Positions 1-11,547 of a DNA stretch of 64,000 nt are shown piece after piece. A program made the position numbers and the translations under genes. The stretch comes from Sanderia malayensis. Lineage: Eukaryota > Cnidaria > Scyphozoa > Semaeostomeae > Pelagiidae. Positions within the stretch are counted from its first letter, which is position 1. Each line of letters opens with the position of its first letter. Where the stretch lies: NCBI GenBank assembly GCA_013076295.1, contig RQOL01000663.1:124001-188000 (forward strand), written 5' to 3'. The notes beneath the pieces are model-generated. The model worked only from the letters and a program-made list of their open reading frames with translations. It had not been told where the DNA came from and did not search any database.

Positions 1-2151
1 AGGTGTTAAGCCCATACTTCCATTGCGAATTTCATCTTTGAATTGCTGATATTTCATGAGAAAACTATCGTTATTGGGTAAGGCGTTATTTTCTACGGAA
101 TCACTGTCATTCACAATCTCAAAGTATTGTTTTGGAATTTCCACCTCTGCATCAGCCAAAAACCTTTCGATAAGCAACCTTTCCAAGACCTCTGATAATG
201 CTAAATGCACTGTCCAGGCACGGTTGTAATGGTTTCCACACAATACACCATTTAGACTACTAGATGAACATACGTTTGCTTGGAAGATTACATCTTCAAT
301 ACCAGAGCCACTTGTGATTTTTCCAATGACGGCGAAATTCTCTTTCATAAAGTGAAAGTCGCCAAGATGAATCAAAACGTTGTCGAATTGCTCTGGATAG
401 TTCCACAGTAGCTTGTATGCATTCATTGCAGCGCCTACATCTAATGTGACATTAACGTATGGCATGTTAACATCAGCAGATAAATTTTGGAGGTAGCGCA
501 TGTATCTGTGAATTGTGGCAAACTCTGTAACCTTCGCTTCGATCGGTGGCAAATATGTCAGTACTGTTTTTTGTAGTAACGATGACAGACGATAACGTCT
601 AGCTTGGGTGCATCAACCTGAATAGCTGGATATGGTTTGATCGGCTGCATTCAGCTTACGAATCGTCACCCAGACAAAATGATTTGCAAGGAACTGCAAA
701 GCGTCAAATACATGAACTTCTGTATCACAACTTCCCATGGGTGGCGGTTCTTTTTTTGGGTCTACAAAGATATTCTGCTGCTCTAATGGAGCTAACTCTA
801 TCTTTCTCCTTCTGCTTCTTTCGAATTCTATTCTTTGCTGCGGAGCGACTGATAGTGGCGATTCTTCTTGAAAGGCTATCATATGAGTAGAATTGATTGC
901 CCCATGTCCAGTTTGTGTATCGATGTTATCTAACCAATAGAATGTCAGTACAGTTGTGTCATTCATTGATGGCTTTATTGGAAGCATTCCATTCATTGAT
1001 GCCATTAATTGTGCTGCTTCGGCTTGGGCAGTTTCTATCTCACAAACGAGGTCATAATCGATACAGTGACCCAAGTGGTTGGCGATTTTTATGGGTTTCT
1101 TTTGTCCAGTAATATTATGCAGGCCAAGACCTAACAGAAAATGCCTTGATGTGATGAACTTTCCCTTTGTTACGCCATGAATTAGATCCGCAGAATAAGA
1201 TTTTATTAAACGACTTGCTTTGTCATTGACTGAGTGCTCTTTAGCTGTTAGAAGATTTTGCAGAAATGCATCAATTGACGGCGGCGGTTCTCTGGCAATG
1301 GAATTGAGGTCGTTCAAACTAATCGGCCAAGAAAGTTCTGGTGTAGCGTTAGCAAAAGCAAGAATATCCTCGCGCAAGTATTTTGCAGCTTGTTGAATTA
1401 TGTGATCCCGATCGTTAAACACGGTATGGCTATGAATAGCATCTGTATTAATCATCACTTCTGGGATATTCTTGGTTACTGTTAGAAAATAGATTTTATC
1501 TCCGAAAGTTGACTGAATTCGGCTTTTCAACTTTGCTCTGTACTGCGTGTCGTCGGTTCTAAGCCCGAATATTTCATGAAGTACCTTCATTGAGACAGCT
1601 TGATTTTCTTGTAACAATTTTTCGGCGATACATTTTACCACAGCCTTGAAATCCCCACTCTCTCACTCATCGCCTTCTGCAACCGTCGTTAACGATACCT
1701 TTTCCTTTCGTGTGTACTCTTTGTAGCAAGAGTCGTGGTACTTGAATTCTTTTGCAATGAGATCCAGATCTTTTATTTCAAAGTAGATGCTCGGGTCTTT
1801 GTTGGCGTCTGCTGTTTGTTTTTAATGGTACTTACAGCTTGAAGTGGTAGGATAATAATGCTTTTGGTGCCGTTTGATTCTATATTTCTTGCAAAAATTG
1901 CACTCTTTAGGGTACACACCTCTTGCATCGGTCGAGTCCAACAATTTACCCCTTTTAGGGCGTGTCTGGTTGCTTGGTACATCATTGGAGCACCCTGGTT
2001 GATCTTTCAGACTTTGCTTATCACTTAAGATCCTTGCAAACTTTTTATAGCATGGTTCCAAATGTATGCCGTTTTTCCCGTAGTCTATCTCATCGGGAAC
2101 ACTCTCACATTGCTCTTTATGATGATTCGCGCCACCTAATTCTTGTCTTAA
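1..2151 (-). pseudogene. Unrecognised multi-copy zinc-binding gene, main part (interrupted by Kolobok)
   Basis: One reading frame runs from 2151 down to the window edge with only three stops: TAA at 1822-1824, TGA at 1663-1665 and TGA at 613-615. Residues after each stop still look like protein. Two probable zinc modules are visible: HLEPCYKKF followed by CNFCKKYRIKRHQKHYY, and FKYHDSCYKEYTRK. Downstream segments include LGHCIDYDLVCEIETAQAEAA, LIHLGDFHFMKENF and LCGNHYNRAWTVH. I know this arrangement from many uncharacterised, high-copy metazoan proteins, but no function is established. Its N-terminus lies at 12498-12609, beyond the Kolobok insertion. The C-terminus is outside the window. The absence of frameshifts suggests recent decay; I treat it as a pseudogene, possibly itself of mobile origin. 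Confidence 0.75.
2148..2151. repeat. TTAA target-site duplication, left flank of Kolobok
   Basis: TTAA directly precedes AGTGCCCC, the outer end of the left inverted repeat. The partner copy is at 12498-12501. Kolobok and piggyBac superfamilies both target TTAA; the transposase decides for Kolobok. Confidence 0.9.
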
Positions 2152-2342
2152 AGTGCCCCTACACCTTATTTTTTTATTCTTTATATCGATAAAACTTTTT
2201 GCGCTGATTTCAGATCCGAAAATATTTTTTAAATCTGATGTCTAGTTAATGAGTTATAACGGGGGGAAATGTTGATGTTTTGTCGTTTTCACCATTTTTA
2301 GTGGTCAACTTTTAGGACTGGGATCTACCTACTATGACATCA
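2152..2342 (+). repeat. Kolobok left terminal inverted repeat
   Basis: It begins AGTGCCCCTACACCTTAT and ends near CTACCTACTATGACATCA. The right end (12339-12497, reverse complement) shares the outer 25 bases, an inner block GTGGTCAACTTTTAGGAC and CTACTATGACATCA; the middle is diverged. These are therefore long, partly eroded TIRs of about 160-190 bp. Confidence 0.85.
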
Positions 2343-5300
2343 CAGTTTTGGCCGCTTTTTTCCCCGTACTGAAGCAACAAATCTGACATCGATTTTCTCT
2401 CACACGATGGGCGCGATACTTTACTTTGATGACAAGAAACAGGTCGGCGCATTATGGCATTTGAGTTTGAAAGGCATGCGATGAGCTTGCAGCTGTGGGG
2501 AGGAATTAAAAAATTCCAATCTAGTGGTTGCTCCTTGTGCTCAGTGGCGGAGGGCGGAGGGCGCTGGCCGCAGAATGTTAAAACAGTACGGGATGCCAAT
2601 CACATCAAGCACACATGATTACAAAATCTTGCCAAGACAATACCATTACAAAATCTTGCAATACCAAGACAATACCAAGACAAAAAATATGCCTTATCGA
2701 TGTGCATTGCCAGATTGTGGAAATGCACCCAATAAATTAAAATGTATAGGGCTCCACAAAATTCCTTTTTATCAAGACGATCGTCCGGAAGCCATAAAAA
2801 GGAGACAGAAATGGGTAGATTTTATCAATTCGAAAAGAGAAGACTCGTGGACAGCAAGTGAAGAAACGTCGATTTGTTCCGTTCATTTCAGTGAGGATAG
2901 TTTCGTGAGAAAGGTTTTAGTGCCTGGAACAACCGCGAGACTTATCTGTGATAGTCTCGGTGCTGTTCCAGTTCCAACAATCTTTGCAGCAAGCACAGAG
3001 CAGAACAAAAATTCATTCGTACGATCCAGACGAAAGGTAACGTTTTATAATTTCACGCTAAACGCAAGTCTCTTTTACTTCTCCAATTACAATGATATTT
3101 TGAAGAGGAATAATATCATATCTTTTACAAAGGCACTTTTTAATGTAGATAATCGAGGAAGTAGATGCCGACTTGATGCAGCCAACAAACTCACGGAGTG
3201 GTAATGGGTCAAAGGATGAAGTAGAGGTGAGTATCTAAAATCATGCTTTGTTTGTTACTACAATGGACCATGAATTCCTTACAACTGCATCAATTTTAAC
3301 TACAGCAATGTCAAGATACAAGGAAGTTGAGTCCCGGCAAAATCATATCAGTGCGGTTGTTACTGGCAAAAGAAAGAGACAAAAACAAAAGACTCAAAAG
3401 TATGTCATTTCTAACTCTGTTCACACGTCATCGTTTTCACTTTTGCCCCCTATTCACTCCGCTTCTGTTGCAGTTTCCATTGCGACAAAATCATTGCAAA
3501 TCGAGAACAAATTATCGTATCTAATAGGCTCTGCTTTCATGCGTCCACACTATTCATTAAATCTATAGGAACGATAAACAAACTCAGGAGGATAAAATCA
3601 CCTGTGAAAAGATTGCAGCAAACACCAGACGCAGGACAAGATGAAGAATCAGACGAGGATTTTGAAGATTTACTTTACGACGAAAACGATTTTTTGGATG
3701 TTGAAGATGAGGAGATGTCTGATTATGCGCACTCGCAACTCACAGAGGGCACCGACTTGGACAGTGACACAGAAGAACTCGATGAAATGTTAGTAGAAGT
3801 CACACTCATACATATTCAAATCAAAGTATCGTAAATACGTAAATAAACATATTAAAATTAGAATAAATATCCTGGATGTGATACAAATTGATACTATTCT
3901 CATCCTCCTTATATATTTCATACAGGTTTTCAACACGTGACAGAAATGCTGAAGAAGATCCAAAATTTATAGTTTTCTTTACACAGCTATTGCTGCTGTT
4001 CAAATTTTGTTTCGTTTGCAAGAGTGATGGTCCCAGTGTCACAGCCACGAAATGCGGCACAATGGTTAGCATCACAACGCAGTGTATAAATCCTGCTTGT
4101 CGCAAAGAATACGTGTGGAAGAGTCAGCCTTTGATGACCGGTACACGGATGCCAGCTGGCAATTTTCTGCTTGGTTTTTGCACCATTTTAGCCGGAGGTT
4201 CGATCTCCAAAATCAACACTGTTTTTCGCCATATGCGCATCGGCACAATATCACTATCGTCATTTTTTAAACATCAAAAAGTAAGTTGTGCAAATTTCTG
4301 GTTGGCATTCGGAATAACTGCCTCCTTTCTTCCCACCACCCTTATTGGATGCCCCTGTTATATTTTTTACAGGAACGGTAGTGCTGGCAGGAGACGCAAG
4401 ACATGACAGTATGGGCCACAGCGCAAAGTACTGTGTATATTCGATGTACTCTTGCGCTGACTCTGCTGTGGTACATTTTGACCTTGTTCAGGTAAAATTA
4501 CTTGATGACCTGCATTCTTCACTCAAAGTATACACTTTCGAGATAGTCATGTTAATCCATAACCTTTCACGTGTTTCTTTAGCGCAATGAAGCTGGAAGT
4601 AGCAGTGCCATGGAATTTTTCGCGTTCAAGAATTGTATGAGCTTCATGCTGCAGAACAATATAAACATATCAAAGTTGGTCACGGATCGCCATACTAAAA
4701 TTGCAAGATATATGGCTGATATTCACCCTACAATTAACAACCGCTTTGACCTTTGGCATCTGGCAAAAAGTAAGACCTGAACCATGTGGTCATACTATTA
4801 GCTACATCTTGCAGACAGTGTTCAGGAATATCACTAACAAACTTGTTTTCATATTTATAGAAATAAATAAAGTGATGACAAAGCTCGGGAAGGAAAAGGG
4901 TCTAGAGATTATCAATGATTGGATAAAATCATGTAAAAACCACCTGTATTGGAGTGCCACATCGACATACAATGAAGATGGCAATGTTATACTGGCAAAG
5001 TTCAAAGCTTTCTTGAGCCATGTAATCAACAAACATGATAATCTCGAAGACTCTTTGTTTAACAAATGCTAACATGATGCACATATAACTCCCAAAAAAT
5101 GGCTCCTTGAAGGTATGTTGATTATAATACCCCATGAACTGGTCTACTATGTGAAATAATAAAATACAACTCTCACACTGTAATGTTTCCTTCCTATTTT
5201 TGGCAGATTCAATTGAGTACAGAAGGCTGAAGAAGGAGTTGACGAAGAAGCCATTGCTGAAAGCCATTAAAAAAGTTTCAAATGACACACAGACCAGCTG

Positions 5301-5392
5301 TCTGGAAGGATTCCATTCAGTCATAAACCAATTTGCACCGAAAATGATCTGTCACTCCCATTCAGGAATTTTTTGCAGGTCAGTACTAATGA

Positions 5393-6680
5393 CTAGGGGT
5401 CATCACTCGCTTCGCTCGTTCGCCCCTGCCCGTCAAGTAAAAAAGGCTTAATCTGGTTGGCGCACTTCGTGCGCTGCATTCGCTGATGCTCATGCCCCTT
5501 TCAACCCCACTTACAATGGGTTAGCTCGCTGCGCTCGCCTATGGTTGGCGCACTTCGTGCGCTGCATTCGCTAGCGCTCATGCCCCTGTCAAACCCACGT
5601 ACAATGGGTTAGCTCGCTGCGCTCGCCTGTGGTTGGCGCACTTCGTGCGCTGCATTCGCTAACGCTCATGCCCCTTTCTACCCCACGTACAATGGGTTAG
5701 CTCGCTGCGCTCGCCTGTGGTTGGCGCACTTCGTGCGCTGCATTCGCTCACGCTCATGCCCCTTTCAACCCCACTTACAATGGGTTAGCTCGCTGCGCTC
5801 GCCTGTCTATCTGTTATCAAGAAACATTGACTGATAGGGCGCACTTCGTGCGCTGCATTCGCTTCGCTCATGCCTCTGCCTGCTCCTCTTGCAACAGTTT
5901 GGCTCGCTTCGCTCGCCTGATAACCCCTTATCATATTTTGTTTATTAAAACTTTGACTTTGTTTACATTAGGCCTAAGCGTCACAGTATGCCGAAGCAAC
6001 AATGGCGGTCGCCTACTACAAAACCCACAACTATTTCATTCAAAAAACAAAACAAAGCTATCACCTGTGTTCTCTATTGTTTCCTGCAACTCTCCAGGGG
6101 TCTTTCAAACAATTAAGAGCTCTTTACAAAGATAATTCAGCTGGTAAAACACTTTGAAAGGCGCCCACCTCACTTTTTGTGTACAAAACAAAAACACGCG
6201 TCTTCTCCAAAAGTACCTGCTGCCTGCCGAGGGCAAATTTGCATGATAACGAAAAACGCGTCACTGTTCACGTGAAGTTGCGGAAGAGCCAATCAAATTG
6301 CAGGAAAAGGCGAAACGGGTCACGTGAAGAGCGAACACTCTGTTCGAAAATGGAGTTCGCAACGCGAATTTGGAAGTTTCGCCAGCGTAAACGGTCGTTT
6401 TTTCGTGATAGCACAATTAGTGGAGCAATTAATGGAATAACTCAAAAATTCTTTTAAAATAGGCTTGCAAAAATAGATAACTTTTGCCTACTCCAGAAAC
6501 GGAGCCTTTCCATGCAAGTGTCAACCTTTTGCCACCCCATTGAAAAAAGCCTTATTGATCACCGATTCGCCGTTTCGTCCCATTGTTTTGAGGCGTTCGA
6601 CCTATTGTTTCGGGTCGAATCTATTGTTTTAGGCAGAGTTTCGCCACCGTCACGTGACATCGCAGAATAGTAATATTAGA
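5393..6680 (-). mobile_element. Helitron unit a
   Basis: The minus-strand 5' end is TCTAATATTACTATTCTG at 6680 and the 3' end is CTAG at 5393. It contains about four copies of the ~88-bp GC-rich minisatellite next to its 3' end, then a unique segment (about 5930-6680) shared with the other copies. A short ORF at 6179-6457 lies in this shared noncoding segment and is not a gene. Confidence 0.85.
5453..5815. repeat. ~88-bp GC-rich minisatellite in Helitron unit a
   Basis: About four tandem copies, each with GCGCACTTCGTGCGC (6-bp stem, 3-base loop) followed by an AATGGGTTAGCTCGC segment. The same monomer is found in units b and d. Confidence 0.9.
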
Positions 6681-8706
6681 CTAGGGGTCATCACTCGCTT
6701 CGCTCGTTCGCCCCAGCCCGTCAAGTAAAAAAGGCTTAGTCTGGTTGGCGCACTTCGTGCGCTGCATTCGCTCACGCTCATGCCCCTTTCAACCCCACTT
6801 ACAATGGGTTGGCTCGCTGCGCTCGCCTATGGTTGGCGCACTTCGTGCGCTGCACTCGCTAACGCTCATGCCCCTTTTAGCCCCACTTACAATGGGTTAG
6901 CTCGCTGCGCTCGCCTGTCTATCTATTATCAAGAAACATTGACTGATAGGGCGCACTTCGTGCGCTGCATTTGCTTCGCTCATGCCTCTTTCAACCCCAC
7001 GTACAATGGGTTAGCTCGCTGCGCTCGCCTGTCTATCTATTATCAAGAAACATTGACTGATAGGGCGCACTTCGTGCGCTGCATTCGCTTCGCTCATGCC
7101 TCTTTCAGCCCCACGTACAATGGGTTAGCTCGCTGCGCTCGCCTGTCTATGTATTATCAAGAAACACTGCCTGATAGGGCGCACTTCGTGCGCTGCATTT
7201 GCTTCGCTCATGCCTCTTTCAACCCCACGTACAATGGGTTAGCTCGCTGCGCTCGCCTATGGTTGGCGCACTTCATGCGCTGCATTCGCTAACGCTCATG
7301 CCCCTTTCAACCCCACTTACAATGGGTTAGCTCGCTGCGCTCGCCTATTGTTGGCGCACTTCGTGCGCTGCATTCGCTAATGCTCATGCCCCTTTCTACC
7401 CCACTACAATGGGTTAGCTCGCTGCGCTCGCCTATGGTTGGCGCACTTCATGCGCTGCATTCGCTAACGCTCATGCCCCTTTCAACCCCACTTACAATCG
7501 GTTAGCTCGCTGCGCTCGCCTATTGTTGGCGCACTTCCTGCGCTGCATTCGTTAACCCCCATGCCCCTTTCTACCCCACTACAATGGGTTAGCTCGCTGC
7601 GCTCGCCTGTCTATCTATTATCAAGAAACATTGACTGATAGGGCGCACTTCGTGCGCTGCATTCGCTTCGCTCATGCCTCTTTCAGCCCCACGTACAATG
7701 GGTTAGCTCGCCTGTCTATGTATTATCAAGAAACACTGCCTGATAGGGCGCACTTCGTGCGCTGCATTCGCTTCGCTCATGCCTCTTTCAACCCCACGTA
7801 CAATGGGTTAGCTCGCTGCACTCGCCTGTCTATCTATTATAAAGAAACATTGATTGATAGGGCGCACTTCGTGCGCTGCATTCGCTTTCACTCATGCCTC
7901 TGCCTACTCCTCTTGCAACAGTTTGGCTCGCTTCGCTCGCCTGATAACCCCTTATCATAATTTGTTTGTTAAAACTTTGGGCTTGTTTACATTAGGCCTA
8001 AGCGTCGCAAGCATGCCGAAGCAACAATGGCGGTCGCCCACTACCTAAACTACAACTATCTCACTCAAAAAACAAAACAAAGCTATCACCTGTGTTCTCA
8101 ATTGTTTCCTGTAATTTTCCAGAGGTCTCTCAAACAATTAGCAAGTCTTTACAAAGATAATTCAGGTCGTAAAACACTTTGAAAGGCGCCCAGTTATCCT
8201 TTGTGTGCAAAACAAAAACACGCGTCTTCTCCAAAAGTACCTGCTGTTCAACCCGAGGGCAAATTTGCATGATAACGAAATACGCGTGACAGTTCACATG
8301 AAGTCGCGAAAGAGCCAATCAAATTACAGCAAAAGGCGAAACGGGTCACGTGAAGAGCGAATACTCTGTTCGAAACTGGAGTTTGGGACGCGAATTTGGA
8401 AGTTTCGCCAGCGTAAACCGTAGTTTTTTCGTGATAGCACAATTAGCAGAATAATTAGTGGAATAACTCAAAATTTCAGGAGAAAATCGAAAAACAAAAT
8501 CCATTACCCTGGTTAAAATAATAAACTAAACATTCAGTGTGAATTTCATTGCCATATACCCACGTACAAAAAAGCCTTTGTGATTACACGGTTCGCCGTT
8601 TCGGCCCATTGTTTTGGGGCGTTCGACCTATTGTTTCGGGTCGAATCTATTGTTTTTGGCAGGGAAAATGCGTCATCACGTGACATCACAGAATATATAT
8701 ATTAGA
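6681..8706 (-). mobile_element. Helitron unit b
   Basis: The 3' CTAG is at 6681-6684 and the 5' end TCTAATATATATATTCTG is at 8706. It has the longest run of the ~88/113-bp minisatellite (about 6745-7900). Its 5' segment is more diverged from units a and c than those two are from each other. Confidence 0.85.
6745..7905. repeat. ~88/113-bp GC-rich minisatellite in Helitron unit b
   Basis: About a dozen copies of the GCGCACTTCGTGCGC monomer. Two length classes alternate; the longer one has an insert reading TCTATTATCAAGAAACATTG. The translated ORFs that run through it (6780-7292, 7631-7960) are artefacts of a repeat length compatible with an open frame. Confidence 0.9.
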
Positions 8707-10733
8707 CTAGGGGTCTTCACTCGCTTCGCTCCCTCCCCGGAGCCCGTCAAGTAAACAATGCTTAATCTGGTTGGCGCGCTTCGCACGCTGCATTCGCTCC
8801 CGCTCATGCCCATACATACATACATACATACATACATACCCTACATACATACCCTACAATACATACCCTACAATACATACCCCACAATACATACCCTAAA
8901 ATACATACCCTACAATACATACCCTACAATACATATCCTACATAACATACCCTACAATACATACCCTACTATACATACCCTACAATACATACCCTACAAT
9001 ACATACCCTACAATACATACCCTACATACATACCCTACAATACATACCCTAAAATACATACCCTACATATATACCCTACAATACATACCCTACAATACAT
9101 ACCCCACAATACATACCCTACAATACATACCCTACAATACATACAATGCAACACATACCCTACAATACATACCCGCAAAATACATACCCTACAATACATA
9201 CCCTGCAATGCAAACCCTACAATACATACCCTACAATACATACCCTACAATACATACCCTACAATACATACCCTACAATACATAACCTACAATACATACC
9301 CTACAATACATACCCTACAATACATATTACGACGCAACATTTCTAAAGAAAGTAAAGGTGGGAGGTCGAATCTTCCCCCCTGCCAAGCGACCGCCCCGCG
9401 TCCATGCTGCCCCCCTGAAAGCTGTTTCTGAAAGTTGATAGCTTCAGTGTGAAGTTTGAAAAAAAAGGTGCTTTCAAAAATTTAATCCATCCTGGAAAAT
9501 TTAAACTCAATCTGTAATAAAAATTATATCAAACTGTAGCTAAGGAAACAGCGAACACGTTGCAAGTAGTCTCATCTCTTAAATAAGTAGTACTGAATTC
9601 TTAGAGACCATTTGGTGGAAGTAGTTTGAATGAAATTTCGGAGCCGTGCAAAGAGCAAAACCTTTGAACACACTTTAGCAAGTAAAAATAGTATTTACCG
9701 TGGCAAATAGTGACCCAGTTGAACTCAAAAAACACCAACATGAAGGTAATATGTTGGGGAACAATTATCGAAAGTGTTTGGGTAAAAAATAATCAATTGT
9801 GGCAGGCTGAAATTGAATTTTCGCAAATGCAAAAACAACGCGTGTTGCGTGAACAATTGCTCCTTCCCGAGTGAAAAGCAACTTTGTTGGAAATCGTAAA
9901 AAACAAAAAAAAACAAAAAAACAACACATTATTTTAGTTGTGTTATCAGACAACACTTGTCAAAAATTTAAATGGGGAAAATCGTGCAAATAGGGCCGGA
10001 AAAATTCAAAACTTTGACCATGGCCTAAACGTTGTTAGCATGCCGAAGCAACAATGGCGGTCGCCTACTACAAAACCCACAACTATTTCATTCAAAAAAC
10101 AAAACAAAGCTATCACCTGTGTTCTCTATTGTTTCCTGCAACTCTCCAGGGGTCTTTCAAACAATTAAGAGCTCTTTACAAAGATAATTCAGCTGGTAAA
10201 ACACTTTGAAAGGCGCCCACCTCACTTTTTGTGTACAAAACAAAAACACGCGTCTTCTCCAAAAGTACCTGCTGTTCAACCCGAGGGCTAATTTGCATGA
10301 TAACGAAAAACGCGTGACTTTTCACGTGAAGCCACGAAAGAGCCAATCAAATTGCAGGAAAAGGCGAAACGGGTCACGTGAAGAGCGAACACTCTGTTCG
10401 AAAATGGAGTTTGCGACGCGAATTTGGAAGTTTCGCCAGCGTAAACGGTCGTTTTTCGTGATAGCACAATTAGTGGAGCAATTAATGGAATAACTCAAAA
10501 ATTCTTTTAAAATAGGCTTGCAAAAATAGATAACTTTTGCCTACTCCAGAAACGGAGCCTTTCCATGCAAGTGTCAACCTTTTGCGACCCCATTGAAAAA
10601 AGCCTTATTGATCACCGATTCGCCGTTTCGTCCCATTGTTTTGAGGCGTTCGACCTATTGTTTCGGGTCGAATCTATTGTTTTAGGCAGAGTTTCGCCAC
10701 CGTCACGTGACATCGCAGAATAGTAATATTTGA
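8707..10733 (-). mobile_element. Helitron unit c
   Basis: The 3' CTAG is at 8707-8710 and the 5' TC at 10732-10733. In place of the 88-bp minisatellite it carries a 15-bp minisatellite (about 8812-9325), followed by a segment (9340-10020) shared with the distant copy at 57054-59126. Confidence 0.85.
8812..9325. repeat. 15-bp minisatellite (CCCTACAATACATAC) with leading CATA run
   Basis: More than 30 copies of a 15-bp unit CCCTACAATACATAC with sparse substitutions, preceded by (CATA)n at 8812-8840. The same unit in reverse complement fills the Helitron copy at 57054-59126, as expected from their opposite orientations. Confidence 0.95.
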
Positions 10734-11547
10734 TGTCCAAGGTAATTGTCATTTGATTGCAATGGCTTCATGACATGACTTTCTCAAACCATTTTTAATC
10801 TTCAGAACTGCACTGGCTGCAATGCACTTTAATTACAATATCGAGCGCAATGTTGCAAAGAACAGGGATGGATCGAGAAAGGTCAAAATTTTCTTTCCCA
10901 AATTTAAAAATGGTCAAGCCACTGTTAGAGACAAGCGCATTCCACCAAACTTTGGTAAGAGTTTAAACATTTGTTAAAATATTCTGATCTGCCTGTATTC
11001 CCTCATATATGAGTAACTTCATTTTTGTCTCTCAGATTACATACATGACATCTTTCAAACTATGGAAGAGGTTTGCAAAATCCGGAAAATTTGCAGAGTG
11101 CTGCTTCACAATTGAAAAGGCAAACACCACAACATATGGATACCGTGTTGCCAAAACAACCACGGGAAGTAGCATTGCAACAATGGCTACATAAACAGTC
11201 ATGGTTGTAGTAGATGTACCACCGACCAATCCAGGTACATTAGCCTTTAGTGTTTTACATCTTGTTTCCCTTCCATAACAGTGATTGCTGTTTCGCTGAG
11301 ACCATTTTTGTTATTGTCAGTTGAGAGTATTGTGCAGCCGACAAGAGATGTCCAACCAATGAAAGCAAAGCCGGTTTGTTCCATTTGCAAGAAGCCAATG
11401 AAAGGAATGTTTCAGATTGTCCCAAAAATAAATAGTCACTGTGAGTCTGCAATAAATAATATGAGTAATATGAATAATTAAATTCAGAATAGTCCAGTAC
11501 CTAATATTTACATTATTTTTCAGGAACCAACAATTACTTACAGTTAA

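Larger units (their letters stand above)
5393..10733 (-). mobile_element. Tandem array of three Helitrons in a Kolobok intron
   Basis: Read on the minus strand, the array starts TC at 10733 (TCAAATATTAC) and ends CTAG at 5393-5396. The host bases are A on the 5' side (complement of T10734) and T on the 3' side (complement of A5392), which is the canonical Helitron A/T target. Internal junctions at 8706/8707 and 6680/6681 join the CTAG of one unit to the TC of the next with no spacer. Units are 5393-6680, 6681-8706 and 8707-10733. No Rep or helicase is encoded, so all three are non-autonomous. The first and third units are nearly identical over about 700 bp at their 5' ends. Confidence 0.85.
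2689..11115 (+). pseudogene. Kolobok transposase with N-terminal THAP zinc finger, multi-exon
   Basis: Inferred exons are 2689-3036, 3149-3226, 3306-3399, 3569-3788, 3926-4280, 4373-4491, 4583-4769, 4861-5112, 5207-5378, 10806-10954 and 11036-11115, nearly all with GT/AG borders and matching phases. Exon 1 is a THAP domain: MPYRCALPDCGN, CSVHFSEDSF and an AVPVPTIF tail. Exon 3 looks like a short coiled coil and exon 4 is very acidic. The core has KEYVWKSQPL, then GDARHDSMGH with a probable first catalytic Asp, VTDRH, and CLEGFHSVINQFAPKM. Defects: TAA at 5070-5072, a phase mismatch with roughly 30 expected residues missing between 4280 and 4373, and early termination at 11113-11115. A Cys-rich CSICKKPMKG tail survives near 11390. 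The intron 5379-10805 contains the Helitron array. Confidence 0.82.

Noticed and set aside
5827..6457. ORFs at 5827-6135 and 6179-6457 as genes (repeated at 7854-8423 and 9938-10493)
   Set aside because: They lie in the shared 5' noncoding segment of the Helitrons and are not conserved in frame between copies.
5453..7905. CRISPR-like array of direct repeats
   Set aside because: The genome is eukaryotic, spacers are not unique, and the whole unit repeats as a minisatellite.
6780..7960. Long open frames (170 and 109 codons) with a repeated peptide, looking like a repeat protein
   Set aside because: They translate the 88/113-bp minisatellite inside Helitron unit b; frame openness follows from repeat periodicity, and there is no start context, domain or splice signal.
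8812..9325. Telomere-like or centromeric satellite
   Set aside because: The CCCTA core recalls telomeric repeats, but the unit is 15 bp, is inside a Helitron, and recurs only in another Helitron copy.
8758..9346. 175-codon ORF rich in Ile-His-Thr-Leu and its antisense Cys-rich ORF
   Set aside because: Both are translations of the 15-bp minisatellite; 15 is divisible by 3, so the frame remains open by construction.
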